A stretch of DNA of 64,000 nt from an uncultured Cohaesibacter sp. (GTDB lineage: Bacteria; Pseudomonadota; Alphaproteobacteria; Rhizobiales; Cohaesibacteraceae), in contig NZ_OY782507.1 of assembly GCF_963677725.1 (NCBI RefSeq), positions 372,001 to 436,000 of the forward strand, read 5' to 3'. Shown piece after piece: positions 8,763 to 17,185 of this stretch (its first letter is position 1; the number at the start of each line of letters is the position of its first letter). The notes under the pieces were generated by a model that worked only from the letters and a program-made list of their open reading frames with translations, ran no database searches and was not told the DNA's origin. A program made the translations under genes and the position numbers.

Positions 8763-10703
8763 CTAGGACCGCCCAACCCGGCTGACCAGCACTGCCATCA
8801 AACGTTGATAGAGGGCTGAGCCAAGCACACTGTCCTCGATGCCGAAATCGATGCTTGGATTGTCGTTGATCTCGATGATCGACGGCCCCAGCACCGTTTC
8901 CTTGATGTCGACACCATAAAAGCCATTGCCGATCAACTGGGTGCCGCGCAAGGCCACATTCAGAACCTCTTGCGGCACTTCGCTGATGGGCAAGGTCTCG
9001 GAATCGCCGGAGCTGATCGAGCCGTCCTTTTCATATTCATAGATCTTCCAGTTGCCGCTCACCATGTAATATTTGCAGGCATAAAGCGGCTGACCATCAA
9101 GGATGCCGATACGCCAGTCATAATCGGTAGGAAGATATTCCTGCATCATCAGTAGGTCGGTCTGCTTGAACAATTCCTTGCCAAGGGCTTTGAGTTCCTG
9201 CGCATCCTTCACTTTGTGCACGCCACGTGAAAAGCACCCATCGGGGATCTTTACAATGCCGGGAAACTGCAAGTCATCGGCCAATTGTTTCATCCGCTGG
9301 CGGTCGAAAATCACGGTTTTCGGAGTCAGGACGCGATTGGATCGCAGAAGCTCGGCCAGAAAGATCTTGTTGGTGCAACAGAGGATGGAATGCGGATCAT
9401 CAATGACCGGCATGCCTTCCTGCAGGGCCCGTTTGGCAAACCGATAGGTGTGATGGTTCAGCGCCGTTGTTTCACGGATGAAAAGCGCATCGAATTCCAT
9501 CAGACGGCGATAGTCCTTGGCGGTGATCAATTCAGCGCGTGCGTCGACGCTTTCCGCCGCTGTAACAAAGGCGTCCAGAGCCTTTGCATCGCTTGGCGGG
9601 CTTTGCTCATCCGGGTTGACCAAGATGCTGACAATCGTGCTTGGGATCTTGCGGATTGCCGGTTTTGGCAGGCTCCCTTTCAAAAATGCTCTCAATGCCG
9701 CATCAAAGTTAGGCTTTGCCTCATCTGACAATCGATGGATTGCCAGAGCCTCGATTTCTGTGATTTTGACGCCGGGTGCCTGGTCGAGGTTGATCCGGAT
9801 AATCGGACATCGGAAAAGATCGAACGCCTGACGGGCAATGGCCTTGAAGCGCTTGTCCGGAGTGCGGCCAAAATAGACATCGATGACGTCTGGGAAGATC
9901 CCCTCTCCTTTTTCATCGAGCAACGCCTGAAGGCTGAGCAAAGCGCGTTTGTGGATCCGCTTCCAGTTGATATCGAGCAGGGCATCGGCCTCAGGCAGGC
10001 AGCGTTCCTTGCGGGCACTGGCGAGCAGGCTGCAATAATAGCCAAGGGACAAAGGTTCATAGGACCGGGACAGGTTGAGGACTCGGCGGCCCGGCACACC
10101 ATATTCCAGCGCCAGATAGTCGCGCACGGTCATGGCGTGGCAACCCTTGGGGACATTGGCCAGATCCTTGAGACGATCAACAAGAATGATTGGCAAGCGG
10201 GACCGGTTGGCCGGGCTGGAGCCATCGGGCATATGATCAATGTGACGAACCAGCCGGACACCGTCGGTGCCGTCCTCATAATAGGCTGGAAGCTCCGTTT
10301 CCACCTCATATCCATGCTTGGTGTAGAGCGCCAAGGCGCGCTCATTGTCCTTGCGCACTTCAAGCGATAGACGGTCACAGGCTTGCTCACGGGTGATCGC
10401 TTCCGCGCCGCCCAGCAATTGGGTACCGATACCGAGCTTTGATTTATCCGGATCGACGGCCAATGAATACAACCGGGCGACGCTAGAGCCATCACGCAGC
10501 AGAATGGCCGCATATCCCAGAATGACATCCTCTTTGTCGACTGCAACAATCAGTCGGGAGGAGTCGGTTTTGAAAAAGGACCGAAAGGAGCGCGCGGAGA
10601 TGCGGTCCCCGGAAAAGCAACGACTTTCAAGTGCCATAAGCTGCTCAAGATCCTCGATCTTGGCGGTGCGCAGAAGCGTCGGCAAAAGCGTGTGTGTGGC
10701 CAT
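8763..10703 (-). CDS. GNAT / RimK-like N-terminal domain / ATP-grasp fusion ligase
   Basis: A three-part enzyme of 646 aa. Residues 1-150 are a GNAT acetyltransferase (YSLAVDPDKSKLGIGTQLL acetyl-CoA loop, LALYTKHGYEVE C-terminal motif). Residues of about 170-330 match the RimK-like ATP-grasp N-terminal (RLAN) domain, with RRVLNLSRSYEPLSLGYYCS. Residues 420-640 are an ATP-grasp ligase with MQEYLPTDYDWRIG and the metal-binding EINDNPSID. ATP-grasp enzymes of the RimK group join amino acids or peptides by ATP-dependent amide bonds; such fusions are known from comparative surveys of amidoligases, but the product is not established. No partner peptidase or second ligase is adjacent. Membership of the domain families is fairly secure; the reaction is not. 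Confidence 0.85.
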   Translation of the reverse strand: MATHTLLPTLLRTAKIEDLEQLMALESRCFSGDRISARSFRSFFKTDSSRLIVAVDKEDVILGYAAILLRDGSSVARLYSLAVDPDKSKLGIGTQLLGGAEAITREQACDRLSLEVRKDNERALALYTKHGYEVETELPAYYEDGTDGVRLVRHIDHMPDGSSPANRSRLPIILVDRLKDLANVPKGCHAMTVRDYLALEYGVPGRRVLNLSRSYEPLSLGYYCSLLASARKERCLPEADALLDINWKRIHKRALLSLQALLDEKGEGIFPDVIDVYFGRTPDKRFKAIARQAFDLFRCPIIRINLDQAPGVKITEIEALAIHRLSDEAKPNFDAALRAFLKGSLPKPAIRKIPSTIVSILVNPDEQSPPSDAKALDAFVTAAESVDARAELITAKDYRRLMEFDALFIRETTALNHHTYRFAKRALQEGMPVIDDPHSILCCTNKIFLAELLRSNRVLTPKTVIFDRQRMKQLADDLQFPGIVKIPDGCFSRGVHKVKDAQELKALGKELFKQTDLLMMQEYLPTDYDWRIGILDGQPLYACKYYMVSGNWKIYEYEKDGSISSGDSETLPISEVPQEVLNVALRGTQLIGNGFYGVDIKETVLGPSIIEINDNPSIDFGIEDSVLGSALYQRLMAVLVSRVGRS

Positions 10704-10905
10704 GACTGGCTTTCAGCAAAATGGGAAATATGGGAAATACTGGAACGCGTTTTGGTTCATTCAAACCCGGTGTCGGCTGCTATATACCTGCGGACCCATC
10801 GTGCCTAGCAAAATTGCGTTGTCAGGGGCAGAAAATCACACAAAAATGGGCACCAAACGGGGGCACTGTTCGGCCCTTTAATTTTGGGAATGAGAGACGC
10901 GCGAC

Positions 10906-10944
10906 GGGGCATGGATTCAACGCATCAAGAGCGAGGCATGCCCC
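10906..10944. repeat. Inverted repeat downstream of the pot operon
   Basis: GGGGCATG (10906-10913) and CATGCCCC (10937-10944) are exact inverted copies 23 bp apart. No T-tract follows in the direction of the pot operon, so a terminator role is only possible. The rest of the 288-bp gap shows nothing recognisable apart from promoter space. Confidence 0.35.
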
Positions 10945-10991
10945 GCCCTTGATGTCGTTTCATTTGAAATCGTTTATAGCCCCTGATCGCA

Positions 10992-11852
10992 TTATTGGCT
11001 GTTTTTGTCACGCTGCACAAAGATCGATATGAAGGCCAAGGTGGCCGAGACGATCATCATGACCAGCGAAATCGCATTGAGGGCCGGGGTTGACCCCTGC
11101 TTGAGGCGATCAAACATAGTGATAGTCAGCGGGGAATCCGACCCTGTCAGCATCAATGTGGTATTGAAATTCTCAAATGACATCAGGAAACAGATAATCC
11201 CGGCCCCGACCAAGGCGGGCTTCAAGAAGGGAATGGTTATGGTGCGCACGGCTTCGAGCTTGGTTGCACCAAGATTCAGCGCGGCTTCCTCAAGACTGAT
11301 GTCGAATTTGCGCAACCGGGCCGAGATGACCAACGTTGTGATGGTGGTGATGAAGGCGAACTGGCCCAATATCACCAGCACCAGACTTGGCCGCAGGGCC
11401 TCGATTTCATAGCCCCACGCATCCTCGATGCCATTGACGATGGAATTGGCAAAGATGAGGATCGAAATACCAAGAATGACGCCGGGAATAACCAGCGGGG
11501 TCAGGGCCAAGACATAGAGCATGTTTTTGCCGGGGAAGTTGGTGCGCTCAAACAGGAACGCATTACAGGTGCCGACAAACAAAGACAGGATGGTCACCCA
11601 GACGGCGACAAAGGCTGAATAGCCAAGGCTTTCAAGCAGTGCCCCATCATTGAAGATACCAAGGCGCGGTTCGCTGTCGCCGATGAACCAGTCAAGCGTG
11701 AAGCCTTCCCAAGGCATCGAGGGAAACAAGCTGTCATTGAAGGCAAACACGCCGACCACGATCAACGGGGCGGCGAGATAGATGAAAAACAGCGTGACAT
11801 AGGCCTGATAGAGCCGGACACCAGCTTTGGGCTGTGGAATGGACGGGATCAT
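10992..11852 (-). CDS. potC: Spermidine/putrescine-type ABC permease (PotC-like)
   Basis: Inner-membrane permease of 286 aa with about six helices. The EAA loop is LEEAALNLGATKLEAVRTI, the form seen in PotC. The periplasmic region FNDSLFPSMPWEGFTLDWF is also characteristic of PotC/PotI. It is the last gene of the potDABC operon, 10 bp after the PotB-like gene. The gene symbol reflects family position; polyamine specificity has not been tested. Confidence 0.88.
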   Translation of the reverse strand: MIPSIPQPKAGVRLYQAYVTLFFIYLAAPLIVVGVFAFNDSLFPSMPWEGFTLDWFIGDSEPRLGIFNDGALLESLGYSAFVAVWVTILSLFVGTCNAFLFERTNFPGKNMLYVLALTPLVIPGVILGISILIFANSIVNGIEDAWGYEIEALRPSLVLVILGQFAFITTITTLVISARLRKFDISLEEAALNLGATKLEAVRTITIPFLKPALVGAGIICFLMSFENFNTTLMLTGSDSPLTITMFDRLKQGSTPALNAISLVMMIVSATLAFISIFVQRDKNSQ

Positions 11853-11862
11853 GGTTGGCCTC

Positions 11863-12732
11863 CTATTTCACAGTATCAGCAAGGGTCTGGCGGCTCAGCT
11901 TGAGACCGACCCAGACGATGAGGGAGGACAGGATCAACAGCAAGAAACCGAACGCGGAGCCGGATTCCCAGTTAAACCGGGTGATAAACTGGTTGTAGAT
12001 CTGTTCGGTGAACCAGAGACTATCCTTGCCGCCGAGCAAGGTTGGGGTCAGATAGTTGCCCAGCGTCAGCATGAAAACAACGATAGACCCCGACGCAATC
12101 CCCGGCATTGCATGGGGAATGACGATATGACGCATAATGGTGAAGCCGTTGCCACCCAGATCATATCCTGCCTCGATCAAGCTGTCGTCGAGCGTGTCGA
12201 GCACGGTGACGAGCGGCACGATCATGAAGAGCATGGAGGTATAGACCAGACCGGTCATCAGCGAGGCATCATTATAGAGCATTTCGACGGGGCCGGAAAC
12301 GATGCCCGTCCATTGCAGGAACGAGCTGATGACCCCGCTTTCGCGCAGCAGGATCATCCAGCCAAAGGTGCGGACCAGTTCTGACACCCAGAAAGGCAGC
12401 AAGCAGGCCAGAAACAGCACGGCCCGCAGACGTCCCTTGGCAACCTTGGCGATATAATAGGAAATCGGAAATCCGACAATCAGCGTGATGATCGTGGCGA
12501 TGATTGACATGATCGCGGTACGCAAGAAGGTATTCCAGTAAAGCGGCTCGGTGAAAAACTCCGTATAATTTTGCAGGCTGAAGGCATAGTCGCGGTAGCC
12601 CAGTTTTTCGCGCAGCGAGACGATCAGCAGATCGACATGGGGCAGCAAAATCAGGAAGACCAGCCAGATGAGAAGTGGCAGCATCAAGAGCAAAGTGCTC
12701 GCCTTGAAGGCCATCTTGCTTGAAGATGTCAT
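11863..12732 (-). CDS. potB: Spermidine/putrescine-type ABC permease (PotB-like)
   Basis: Inner-membrane permease of 289 aa. A typical N-terminal helix (LLLMLPLLIWLVFLILLPHV) is followed by the YTEFFTEPLYWNTFLRTA segment found in PotB/PotH proteins. The EAA loop SLIEAGYDLGGNGFTIMRHI is present. It lies 15 bp downstream of the ATPase gene and should form the channel together with the PotC-like subunit. Confidence 0.88.
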   Translation of the reverse strand: MTSSSKMAFKASTLLLMLPLLIWLVFLILLPHVDLLIVSLREKLGYRDYAFSLQNYTEFFTEPLYWNTFLRTAIMSIIATIITLIVGFPISYYIAKVAKGRLRAVLFLACLLPFWVSELVRTFGWMILLRESGVISSFLQWTGIVSGPVEMLYNDASLMTGLVYTSMLFMIVPLVTVLDTLDDSLIEAGYDLGGNGFTIMRHIVIPHAMPGIASGSIVVFMLTLGNYLTPTLLGGKDSLWFTEQIYNQFITRFNWESGSAFGFLLLILSSLIVWVGLKLSRQTLADTVK

Positions 12733-12747
12733 ATCGCGCCCCTCGCC

Positions 12748-13878
12748 TTATGCTGATTTTGGTTGTCCGGGATAGGCACGGGATTTTTCGATCTTCCATG
12801 CCAGATGAACAGTTTCGCCGTGTTGAAGATCTGCAAATTCCCCGGTCTGCGGCAACGTCACAAGAACCGTGTGGCCGGAGAGTTCGTCATAGACCTCGAC
12901 CCGGCTGTTGGCCCCGTCAAACAACAGGTTGGTGACATGGCCAACCAGACCATTCTGGCCGTCTTCAACATGGGTGCGGCTGACATCGCTGCTGGAGCGT
13001 TCGATGGAAATGGCTTCGGGACGGACGAATAATTCGATGGTGCCGCCCACTTGAAGCGGTGCGCCGGTTGCAGACTGCACCGCAATTTCTCCCCCTTCAT
13101 CAAGGGAGACGATGGCCTGCTCCCCATCAACGGAGAGGACTTCACCGGACCAGCGGTTGGCATCGCCAACAAAGCCGGCAACGAATGCGGTTTGCGGATC
13201 GTAATAAAGATTTTGTGGTGTGCCGACCTGTTCGAAACGGCCTTGATTCATCACGGCAACATGGTCGGACATCACCAGCGCTTCGGACTGATCGTGGGTG
13301 ATATAAACAAAGGTGGTGCCGATCTGGGCCTGCAATTGTTTCAGCTCTACCTTCATATGCTCGCGAAGCTTCAAATCGAGTGCGCCCAGAGGTTCATCAA
13401 GCAACAAAAGGGTTGGTTCCAACACCAGCGACCGGGCAATGGCAACGCGCTGCTTTTGGCCGCCGGACAATTGATCGATGGATTTGGGGCCTGAATCGGG
13501 CAACGAAACACGCTCAAGCACATCCTTGACGCGGCGGTCTATCTCGCTTGCCGACATTTTCCGGCGCTTCAAACCATAGGCGACATTTTCCGCGACATTC
13601 ATCATGGGGAACAGGGCCAGATGCTGGAAGACCATATTGACCGGCCGCTTGTTGGGCGGCACGCCAAGCATGGATTTCCCCTTGATGTCGAGATCACCGG
13701 ATGTTGGTTCGAGAAATCCTGCCAACATACGCAACAGAGTCGTCTTGCCACAGCCACTGGGCCCCAGAATGGAAAAGAAGGAACCCTGCGGGACCTGAAG
13801 CGACACATTGTCGACGGCGGTGAAGGCGTCGAAGGTCTTGACGAGATTTCGGCATTCGAGGTCTAACGGCTGGCTCAT
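12748..13878 (-). CDS. potA: Spermidine/putrescine-type ABC ATP-binding protein (PotA-like)
   Basis: ATPase of 376 aa. Walker A GPSGCGKTT, signature LSGGQKQRVAIARSL, Walker B LLLLDEPLGALD and H-loop THDQSEALVMSD are intact. The C-terminal TOBE domain is present. The Q-loop FQHLALFPMMNV has the PotA flavour. The start at 13878 (MSQPLD) is chosen; the frame runs 25 codons further upstream without homology. It lies 113 bp after the binding-protein gene, with a hairpin between. Confidence 0.9.
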   Translation of the reverse strand: MSQPLDLECRNLVKTFDAFTAVDNVSLQVPQGSFFSILGPSGCGKTTLLRMLAGFLEPTSGDLDIKGKSMLGVPPNKRPVNMVFQHLALFPMMNVAENVAYGLKRRKMSASEIDRRVKDVLERVSLPDSGPKSIDQLSGGQKQRVAIARSLVLEPTLLLLDEPLGALDLKLREHMKVELKQLQAQIGTTFVYITHDQSEALVMSDHVAVMNQGRFEQVGTPQNLYYDPQTAFVAGFVGDANRWSGEVLSVDGEQAIVSLDEGGEIAVQSATGAPLQVGGTIELFVRPEAISIERSSSDVSRTHVEDGQNGLVGHVTNLLFDGANSRVEVYDELSGHTVLVTLPQTGEFADLQHGETVHLAWKIEKSRAYPGQPKSA

Positions 13879-13945
13879 GGGGCATCTTCTCTTTCTGGCA
13901 TCGCCGCTCATAAGTGGACTTAGGGGCAATGCGGTCGCGCGCAAA

Positions 13946-13970
13946 CACCCCACGGCCGAGCCGTGAGGTG
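13946..13970 (-). promoter_or_regulatory. Intercistronic hairpin between potD-like and potA-like genes
   Basis: An 11-base arm (13946-13956) pairs with 13960-13970 with one mismatch around a 3-nt loop. Only a short T-run follows on the minus strand, so partial termination or mRNA protection is more likely than full termination. This would give more binding protein than transporter. Confidence 0.55.
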
Positions 13971-13991
13971 CATTTTCATCAAATGAGGGAC

Positions 13992-15080
13992 TTAGTTGCT
14001 GGATGCGGCTTTCACGCGGTCAAGCACTTTGCCTTCGATGGTCTCCAGACCAGCCGGAACCGGTGGGTACCATTTGATGTTGTCGAGATCTGCGGGTGGG
14101 AAGGACGCCTTGAACTGGGCCTTCAGCTTTTCTTCGGCGTAATCGTCAGCGCCTTTGGAAGCGGTGAAGTTGCCTGCGGACGCCGTGATCTTGGCCGCGA
14201 CTTCTGGGCGCATCACAAAGTTGATCCATTTGTAGGCTGCGTCGTCATTCTTGCCCTTTTTCGGCAGAACGAAGGTATCGATCCAGCCCAGAGCGCCGGA
14301 TTTTGGAGCCACAAACGTCACGTCAGGATTGTCACCATTGAGCTTCCAGCCGCCGGTATCCCATGCCATGGCAGCGATCACTTCGCCAGAACGCACCAGG
14401 TTCAGCAGGGAATCGCCGCCTTCCCAGTAGGTTTTGACATTGGACTTACAGGAAATCAGTTTTTTCTCAACCTTGTCCATGATCGCCTGATAGGCGTCTT
14501 TGTCACCATAGGCAGCGAATGGATTATCACCCAAGGCAAAAGCGAAACCAATCAGGGTTGGACGCTTCAGGCGGTAGGATACCTTGCCTTTGACGTCATC
14601 AGAGCAGAGATCGGTATAGTCCTTGACCATGCTGGCCTTTTTGGTGTCGACCACCAGACCTGACGTCCCCCACACATGCGGCACACCATAGACTTCATCT
14701 TTATAGGTGGTGTTGGCCTTGGTGGCTTCGAGCATCGACGCGATGAACTGGCTCTCATCGATTTTGGAAAGATCCATCGGCTTATAGATGCGGTTCTCGG
14801 CCTGCGCACCGGCAACGCGGTCCTGACTTGGCTGGGCCAGATCAAAGCCGCCGCCACCGGTTGCGCGCAACTTGGCAATCATTTCTTCGTTGTTTGACTT
14901 TGTGACCTTGACGTCGATGCCGGTTTCTTCCTTGAACATTTTGACCACTTCGTCCGGCGCATAACCACCCCAGGTCAGAAGGCGCAGTTCTTCTGCCTGA
15001 GCGGCGCTCGAAACGATGGCCAGGCCAGCGAGTGCGGTCACTCCCAGCATTGCAGATTTCATGGTAACGGACAGTTTCAT
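13992..15080 (-). CDS. potD: Spermidine/putrescine-type periplasmic binding protein (PotD/PotF-like)
   Basis: Solute-binding protein of 362 aa with a Sec signal peptide ending near AQA-EEL (residues 27-32). Mature features include LRLLTWGGYAPDEVVKMF, which is typical of the PotD/PotF family, the NNEEMIAKLRATGGGGFDL segment, and VPHVWGTSGLVVDTKKA. A good ribosome-binding site (AGGGGAG) precedes the ATG. It is the first gene of a minus-strand potDABC operon whose promoter must lie in 15081-15400. The ligand could be a polyamine or a related cation. Confidence 0.9.
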   Translation of the reverse strand: MKLSVTMKSAMLGVTALAGLAIVSSAAQAEELRLLTWGGYAPDEVVKMFKEETGIDVKVTKSNNEEMIAKLRATGGGGFDLAQPSQDRVAGAQAENRIYKPMDLSKIDESQFIASMLEATKANTTYKDEVYGVPHVWGTSGLVVDTKKASMVKDYTDLCSDDVKGKVSYRLKRPTLIGFAFALGDNPFAAYGDKDAYQAIMDKVEKKLISCKSNVKTYWEGGDSLLNLVRSGEVIAAMAWDTGGWKLNGDNPDVTFVAPKSGALGWIDTFVLPKKGKNDDAAYKWINFVMRPEVAAKITASAGNFTASKGADDYAEEKLKAQFKASFPPADLDNIKWYPPVPAGLETIEGKVLDRVKAASSN

Positions 15081-15424
15081 AGGATCGTCTCCCCTTAGTG
15101 TCAGTGCAAATGTTGCTTGCGGAAAGGTATGCAGCTTTTGGGCCGCTCAATGGATTGCTGATATATTGTTGTTAAAACAGTCTCGAAATGTAGACATATT
15201 TCCAATCAGCTGACAACGCAGTAACAGGGAAATGTGTAACTTTTTTTTCAATCCAAACGAAAACCTACAATTTCCTTCACTCGTAAAGCGCAGAGAGCCA
15301 TTCTCCGGCCACGAAAACGGGCAGTTTGTTCTCAAATATGAAGCATACTGTTGCCTGAACGACCCCGTCCATGGTTCGGGCTTGAAACGGGTGTGGCGAT
15401 GAAACCCTGCTCTGAGCCCCGCGC
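15081..15424. other. Intergenic region carrying the pot operon promoter
   Basis: This is 344 bp without a gene. It holds the 5' region of the potD-like gene and, at 15411-15429, a short GC hairpin (TCTGAGC with its complement) that overlaps the stop of the HAD gene and may help end that transcript. A poly-T run lies at about 15240-15250. No operator symmetry stands out. Confidence 0.5.
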
Positions 15425-16084
15425 TCAGAACGACAAATCGAGATAACTCTCAGCCTGTCGCGTGCAGAAATCGAAGGCTCTATCTGTGCATCCGGCACCC
15501 ACGGCAAAAACGGCCAATCCTGCCTCATGGGCGGATTGGGCACCGGGGATGGAATCTTCAAAGGCACAGGCTTCCTGAGGCGCTAGGTTCAGGGCCTCAA
15601 GGGTGGTGAGGTAAGGCAAGGGATGCGGTTTGCCTCTTGGAAGGTCCGCGCCGGAGACCATCAGCTCCACAAGATCGGTGATTTCAAGGGCTTCCATGGC
15701 GCTTTTGATGTGTCGTCTTGGGGCGGAAGAGCAAATGGCAATGCGCAGCCCCCTGCCCGCCAGATTTTTCAACAAATCGGTGGCGCCTTCAACGGGCCTG
15801 CGCATGACAGGCAGCAGATCATCCGCCATAGCGCCGACCTGATTGCTTATATCGGTCTTGAAAGCGTCAGTCGCGGTCTCACCTAGCAGTTCATTGAGAA
15901 AATCGCGCATACCCCTCCCGACATAGGCATCGAGAAGGGCTTGATCCGGCACGATTCGATTGCGAGCCAGCACGTCAATCTTGGCTTTTTGCCATGCATG
16001 TTCGGAATGAATGAGAGTGCCATCAAGATCGAAGATGGCTGCCTTGAAGGGGGCAAATGTGTGTGCGTCAATCATAGCAGTCAT
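15425..16084 (-). CDS. HAD superfamily hydrolase, sugar-phosphatase-like
   Basis: Phosphatase-like protein of 219 aa. HAD motif I is AIFDLDGTLIHSE, motif II ICSSAPR, motif III the Lys of GKPHPLPY, and motif IV ACAFEDSIPGAQSAHEAG. The cap between motifs I and II is of the beta-phosphoglucomutase/phosphatase type. The start could be 16084 or the ATG three codons in at 16075. It is the last gene of the operon whose transporter resembles AfuABC, a hexose-phosphate importer, so it may dephosphorylate the imported substrate. That link is an inference from context. Confidence 0.85.
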   Translation of the reverse strand: MTAMIDAHTFAPFKAAIFDLDGTLIHSEHAWQKAKIDVLARNRIVPDQALLDAYVGRGMRDFLNELLGETATDAFKTDISNQVGAMADDLLPVMRRPVEGATDLLKNLAGRGLRIAICSSAPRRHIKSAMEALEITDLVELMVSGADLPRGKPHPLPYLTTLEALNLAPQEACAFEDSIPGAQSAHEAGLAVFAVGAGCTDRAFDFCTRQAESYLDLSF

Positions 16085-16099
16085 CTTCTAATCTGTCTT

Positions 16100-17167
16100 T
16101 TATTCAATGGGAACGATGCGCAAGTCTTCGTTCGACATTCCAATGCCAACGGATTGTCCCATCTTGATGGGCTGGCCGATGGACTGGGCTATGACGAACA
16201 ATTCACCAAACGCTCCCTCAACCGTATATTGCATCTCGTTGCCGAGATAGGCCGCATAGGTGACTTCGCCAACAAGGGCGTCATTTTCTGTTGCCGGATG
16301 AAGATTGATGTGGTGGGGTCTCAATACGGCTTGGGCGCGGCCTTTCAAATCCGTTTGCAGTGGGAGCATCAGCTGTTGTTTGCCCAAGCGGATTTCTGTG
16401 CCATCGGAGCCTGAGCTGAGAATATCGCATTCAACCAGATTGGAATCGCCAATGAAGTCAGCAATAAAGGCGGAATTGGGCCGCTCATAGAGATCATACG
16501 GCGTGCCTTCCTGCGCGATTTCCGCATTTTTCATCACGATGATCCTATCCGAGACTGCCATGGCCTCTTCCTGATCGTGGGTGACATAAACCGCCGTCAA
16601 TTGCAGCTCCTGCTGGATTTTGCGGATTTGCTCGCGCACATGGCGGCGCAATTTTGCATCAAGGTTCGACAAAGGCTCGTCGAGCAACAAAACCTCTGGC
16701 TCCAGCACCACGGCTCGGGCAACGGCTACGCGCTGTTGCTGTCCACCGGATAATTCGCTGGGCAGACGGTTTCCAAAGCCTGCAAGCCCGACCATTTCCA
16801 GCCCTTGCTCCGCTTTTTCCACGGCCTGTTTCTTGGGCATGGATTTGACGGTCAGGCCATAGGCGACATTTTCCGCCACAGTCATGTGGGGAAAGAGTGC
16901 ATAAGACTGGAAAACCATTGAGACCTTGCGGTAGGTGGCGGAAAGATGGGTAACATCTTCGCCGCCAATAAAGATCTTGCCTTCGGTGGCCCCTTCCAGC
17001 CCTGCAATCAGGCGCAGGGTTGTGGTTTTGCCGCAACCGCTTGGGCCGAGCAACGTGACCAATTGGCCCGGTTCAATCGACAGGTCGAGCTGTTTCAGAG
17101 CCGTCACGGCCCCGTATCTCTTGACCACAGCGTCGAAATGAACGGAGCCCTTTTCAAATTGTGTCAT
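16100..17167 (-). CDS. ABC transporter ATP-binding protein (AfuC/FbpC-like)
   Basis: ATPase of 355 aa in the iron/sugar-phosphate class. Walker A GPSGCGKTT, signature LSGGQQQRVAVARAV, Walker [13 protein letters not shown] and the H-loop THDQEEAMAVSD are all present, followed by a C-terminal TOBE domain. A GGGAGA ribosome-binding site precedes the ATG. It is 18 bp downstream of the fused permease and 15 bp upstream of the HAD gene, so the four genes form one transcription unit. Confidence 0.9.
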   Translation of the reverse strand: MTQFEKGSVHFDAVVKRYGAVTALKQLDLSIEPGQLVTLLGPSGCGKTTTLRLIAGLEGATEGKIFIGGEDVTHLSATYRKVSMVFQSYALFPHMTVAENVAYGLTVKSMPKKQAVEKAEQGLEMVGLAGFGNRLPSELSGGQQQRVAVARAVVLEPEVLLLDEPLSNLDAKLRRHVREQIRKIQQELQLTAVYVTHDQEEAMAVSDRIIVMKNAEIAQEGTPYDLYERPNSAFIADFIGDSNLVECDILSSGSDGTEIRLGKQQLMLPLQTDLKGRAQAVLRPHHINLHPATENDALVGEVTYAAYLGNEMQYTVEGAFGELFVIAQSIGQPIKMGQSVGIGMSNEDLRIVPIE

Positions 17168-17185
17168 GGTTATCTCCCTTTGAGA

